Assembly (NCBI GenBank): GCA_900556525.1
Contig: USOZ01000102.1
Location: 1 to 6,684 of the forward strand
Source of the DNA: an uncultured Oscillospiraceae bacterium
GTDB taxonomy: Bacteria; Bacillota; Clostridia; Oscillospirales; Ruminococcaceae
Direction: 5' to 3'
Length of the DNA: 6,684 nucleotides
Position 1 is the first letter of the stretch. Every line of letters begins with the position of its first letter. Position numbers and translations under genes: made by a program. Below, piece by piece: positions 5,827-6,684 of the stretch. The notes under the pieces are model-generated. The model saw only the letters and a list, made by a program, of their open reading frames with translations. It did no database searches and was not told where the DNA came from.

Positions 5827-6330
5827 TTATGCAAAGGTCAGCCGCTCTGCGGTTACCTTCCATTTGTAAATTTTAGGCGTAAATGTGAAAGACTCGGGCG
5901 CGAACGAGATAGACTGCTTCACCTCGTACTGTATACCCTTTATCTTTATAATTCCCGTAACGGGGTTTTCTTCCGTGCCGCAATAATAGGTCGCCGCCCC
6001 CTGCAAAATGCCGGGTTCGGAATCGACGGCGTTGATCTTCTCGAAAAGCGCAAGGGTTTCCTCATCGGGCGCGGTCTTGTTCTTTACCGCATTGAATTCC
6101 GCTTCGGTTATCGCCTCTTTATACGCGTCGCAGAGATTGTCGTAGCTTATTGACGAAATATCCGCAGGCGCTTCGGCGGTTATGTTGTTTTTAGCGCGGC
6201 CTGCCATTTTTTCCGCTTCGGGTCCCGCCTGCGTGGTGAGAATGAGCGCGTAATAAAGTACATAAGCGAGCGCCGCGAGAATTATCACGGTAAAAACAGT
6301 TGCAACAGGGTTTCTCTTCTTAACAGCCAT
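5827..6330 (-). CDS. Membrane-anchored protein of unknown function between parB and serS
   Basis: 167 aa. I do not recognise the family. The N-terminus is basic (MAVKKRN) and followed by one hydrophobic helix at about 10-33, so it is probably an N-in anchor with the remaining 130 or so residues outside. Residues 35-105 are charged and look helical. From about 109 the sequence is beta-like and ends in alternating strands (KIKGIQYEVKQSISF, FTFTPKIYKWKVTAERLTF). Two cysteines (C67, C117) lie in the predicted external part and could pair. Other Clostridia often carry a DUF4446-type membrane protein at this parB-serS position, but I see no similarity to that pattern. I start it at the ATG at 6330: GAGAGG (6339-6344) is eight bases upstream. 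An in-frame TTG six bases earlier would leave only two bases of spacing. It may be co-transcribed with parB and serS. Confidence 0.8.
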   Translation of the reverse strand: MAVKKRNPVATVFTVIILAALAYVLYYALILTTQAGPEAEKMAGRAKNNITAEAPADISSISYDNLCDAYKEAITEAEFNAVKNKTAPDEETLALFEKINAVDSEPGILQGAATYYCGTEENPVTGIIKIKGIQYEVKQSISFAPESFTFTPKIYKWKVTAERLTFA

Positions 6331-6338
6331 AATCAATA

Positions 6339-6344
6339 CCTCTC
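6339..6344 (-). promoter_or_regulatory. Ribosome binding site deciding the start of the 167-aa gene
   Basis: GAGAGG on the minus strand, 8 bases before the ATG at 6330 but only 2 before the in-frame TTG at 6336. This spacing favours ATG and a protein two residues shorter than the longest reading. Confidence 0.7.
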
Positions 6345-6378
6345 ATTTTAATCATGTTGTTTCCTTGTGGATTTTTTA

Positions 6379-6391
6379 CGGGCGGCGCCCG
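6379..6391 (-). other. Short GC-rich hairpin just after parB
   Basis: CGGGC, GCC, GCCCG: a perfect 5-bp stem with a 3-base loop, four bases beyond the parB stop on the minus strand. It is followed by TAAAAAATCC, so there is no U-tract and it is not a normal intrinsic terminator. It could protect or separate the parB 3' end within a longer transcript. Confidence 0.4.
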
Positions 6392-6395
6392 AAAG

Positions 6396-6684
6396 TTACG
6401 ATTTTGACATAAACGCGAGAAGTTCGCGCAGTTCTTCCTCGGATTTGCAGTCTATGCTCATAGTGTACCTGTCCTTCGTTTTTTCTATGCGGACGGGCTT
6501 TCCTATATAATCCGTCATGCTGAGTTCCGCTTCGACAAGGAAAGTTTCCTTGGGCGGCTTCGTTTTTTTCGGGGAATCGGTCTGCTTTGCGAGGCGCTCA
6601 AGCGTTCTTACGCTAAGCCCCTCCGCGATAACGCGGTTCGCAAGCTCCCTCTGCCGTTCTTCGCCCGACACGCCGATTATCACC
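6396..6684 (-). CDS. parB: Chromosome partitioning protein ParB (Spo0J), C-terminal part only
   Basis: About 95 C-terminal residues, with the 5' part beyond the right edge of the window. GEERQRELANRVIAEGLSVR followed by TLERLAKQ matches the end of the ParB central DNA-binding region, where parS-binding helices lead into the LSVRxxE segment. A short basic-proline linker (SPKKTKPPKE) follows, then the C-terminal dimerisation domain with the pattern GKPVRIEKTKDRYTMSIDCK and SEEELRELLAFM. ParB loads onto parS near the replication origin and works with ParA in segregation. The GTG codon at 6683-6681 is internal (V), not a start. The central CTP-binding motifs cannot be checked here. Its presence suggests that the window lies near oriC. 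Confidence 0.9.
   Translation of the reverse strand, partial: VIIGVSGEERQRELANRVIAEGLSVRTLERLAKQTDSPKKTKPPKETFLVEAELSMTDYIGKPVRIEKTKDRYTMSIDCKSEEELRELLAFMSKS

Noticed and set aside
6334..6336. TTG start for the 167-aa protein (169-aa form)
   Set aside because: Only two bases separate it from GAGAGG, while the ATG six bases later has ideal eight-base spacing.
6357..6372. parS-like sequence (TGTTTCCTTGTGG) near parB
   Set aside because: Only the first half-site matches the 16-bp parS palindrome TGTTTCACGTGAAACA. The second half is absent.
6379..6391. GC-rich hairpin after parB as an intrinsic terminator
   Set aside because: On the minus strand it is followed by TAAAAAATCC with no U-run, and the short spacing to the next gene suggests read-through.
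6681..6683. GTG as the start of a complete 95-aa gene at the right edge
   Set aside because: The sequence is the C-terminal part of ParB and the frame runs open to the window edge, so the gene is cut by the window.

Overview
The window looks like ordinary chromosome from a Gram-positive, anaerobic gut-type Firmicute, most likely of the Oscillospiraceae/Ruminococcaceae (Ruminococcus-like). The grounds are the parB-to-serS gene order, purine-rich AGGAGG/AAAGGA ribosome binding sites, a seryl-tRNA synthetase of the variant I associate with Ruminococcus-type Clostridia, and a secreted protein with a type I dockerin and chitobiase-C-terminal-like repeats. The lineage call rests on recall of families, not on a search. 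All six genes lie on the minus strand and are transcribed from the right edge to the left.

Right part (6684 to 4486): the C-terminal end of parB (cut by the window edge), a small membrane-anchored protein of unknown function (167 aa), and serS. Gaps are 65 and 48 bases, and I see no convincing terminator or promoter between them, so they may be one transcript. There is no room for a T-box leader directly in front of serS.

Middle (4398 to 2576): an AI-2E/PerM-family membrane protein with an unusual charged C-terminal tail, overlapping by one base (TAATG) a small bacterial PH-like protein. The overlap suggests translational coupling and perhaps joint function at the membrane.

Left (2575 to 19): a 167-base intergenic region packed with inverted repeats and a sigma-A-like promoter, then a 779-aa secreted multidomain protein (signal peptide, CHB_HEX_C-like repeat, internal dockerin, two more CHB_HEX_C-like repeats, SdrD_B/Cna_B-like domain, DUF11-like domain, C-terminal beta domain), closed by a textbook intrinsic terminator. 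This protein has no recognisable catalytic domain and no cell-wall anchor. It is best read as a structural or adhesive component that could dock onto a cohesin scaffold.

I found no mobile element, CRISPR array, tRNA or rRNA. The points most worth a second look are the dense regulatory architecture in front of the dockerin gene, the placement of the dockerin inside the protein, and the unknown protein between parB and serS. I see no clear evidence of a wholly new multi-gene system.
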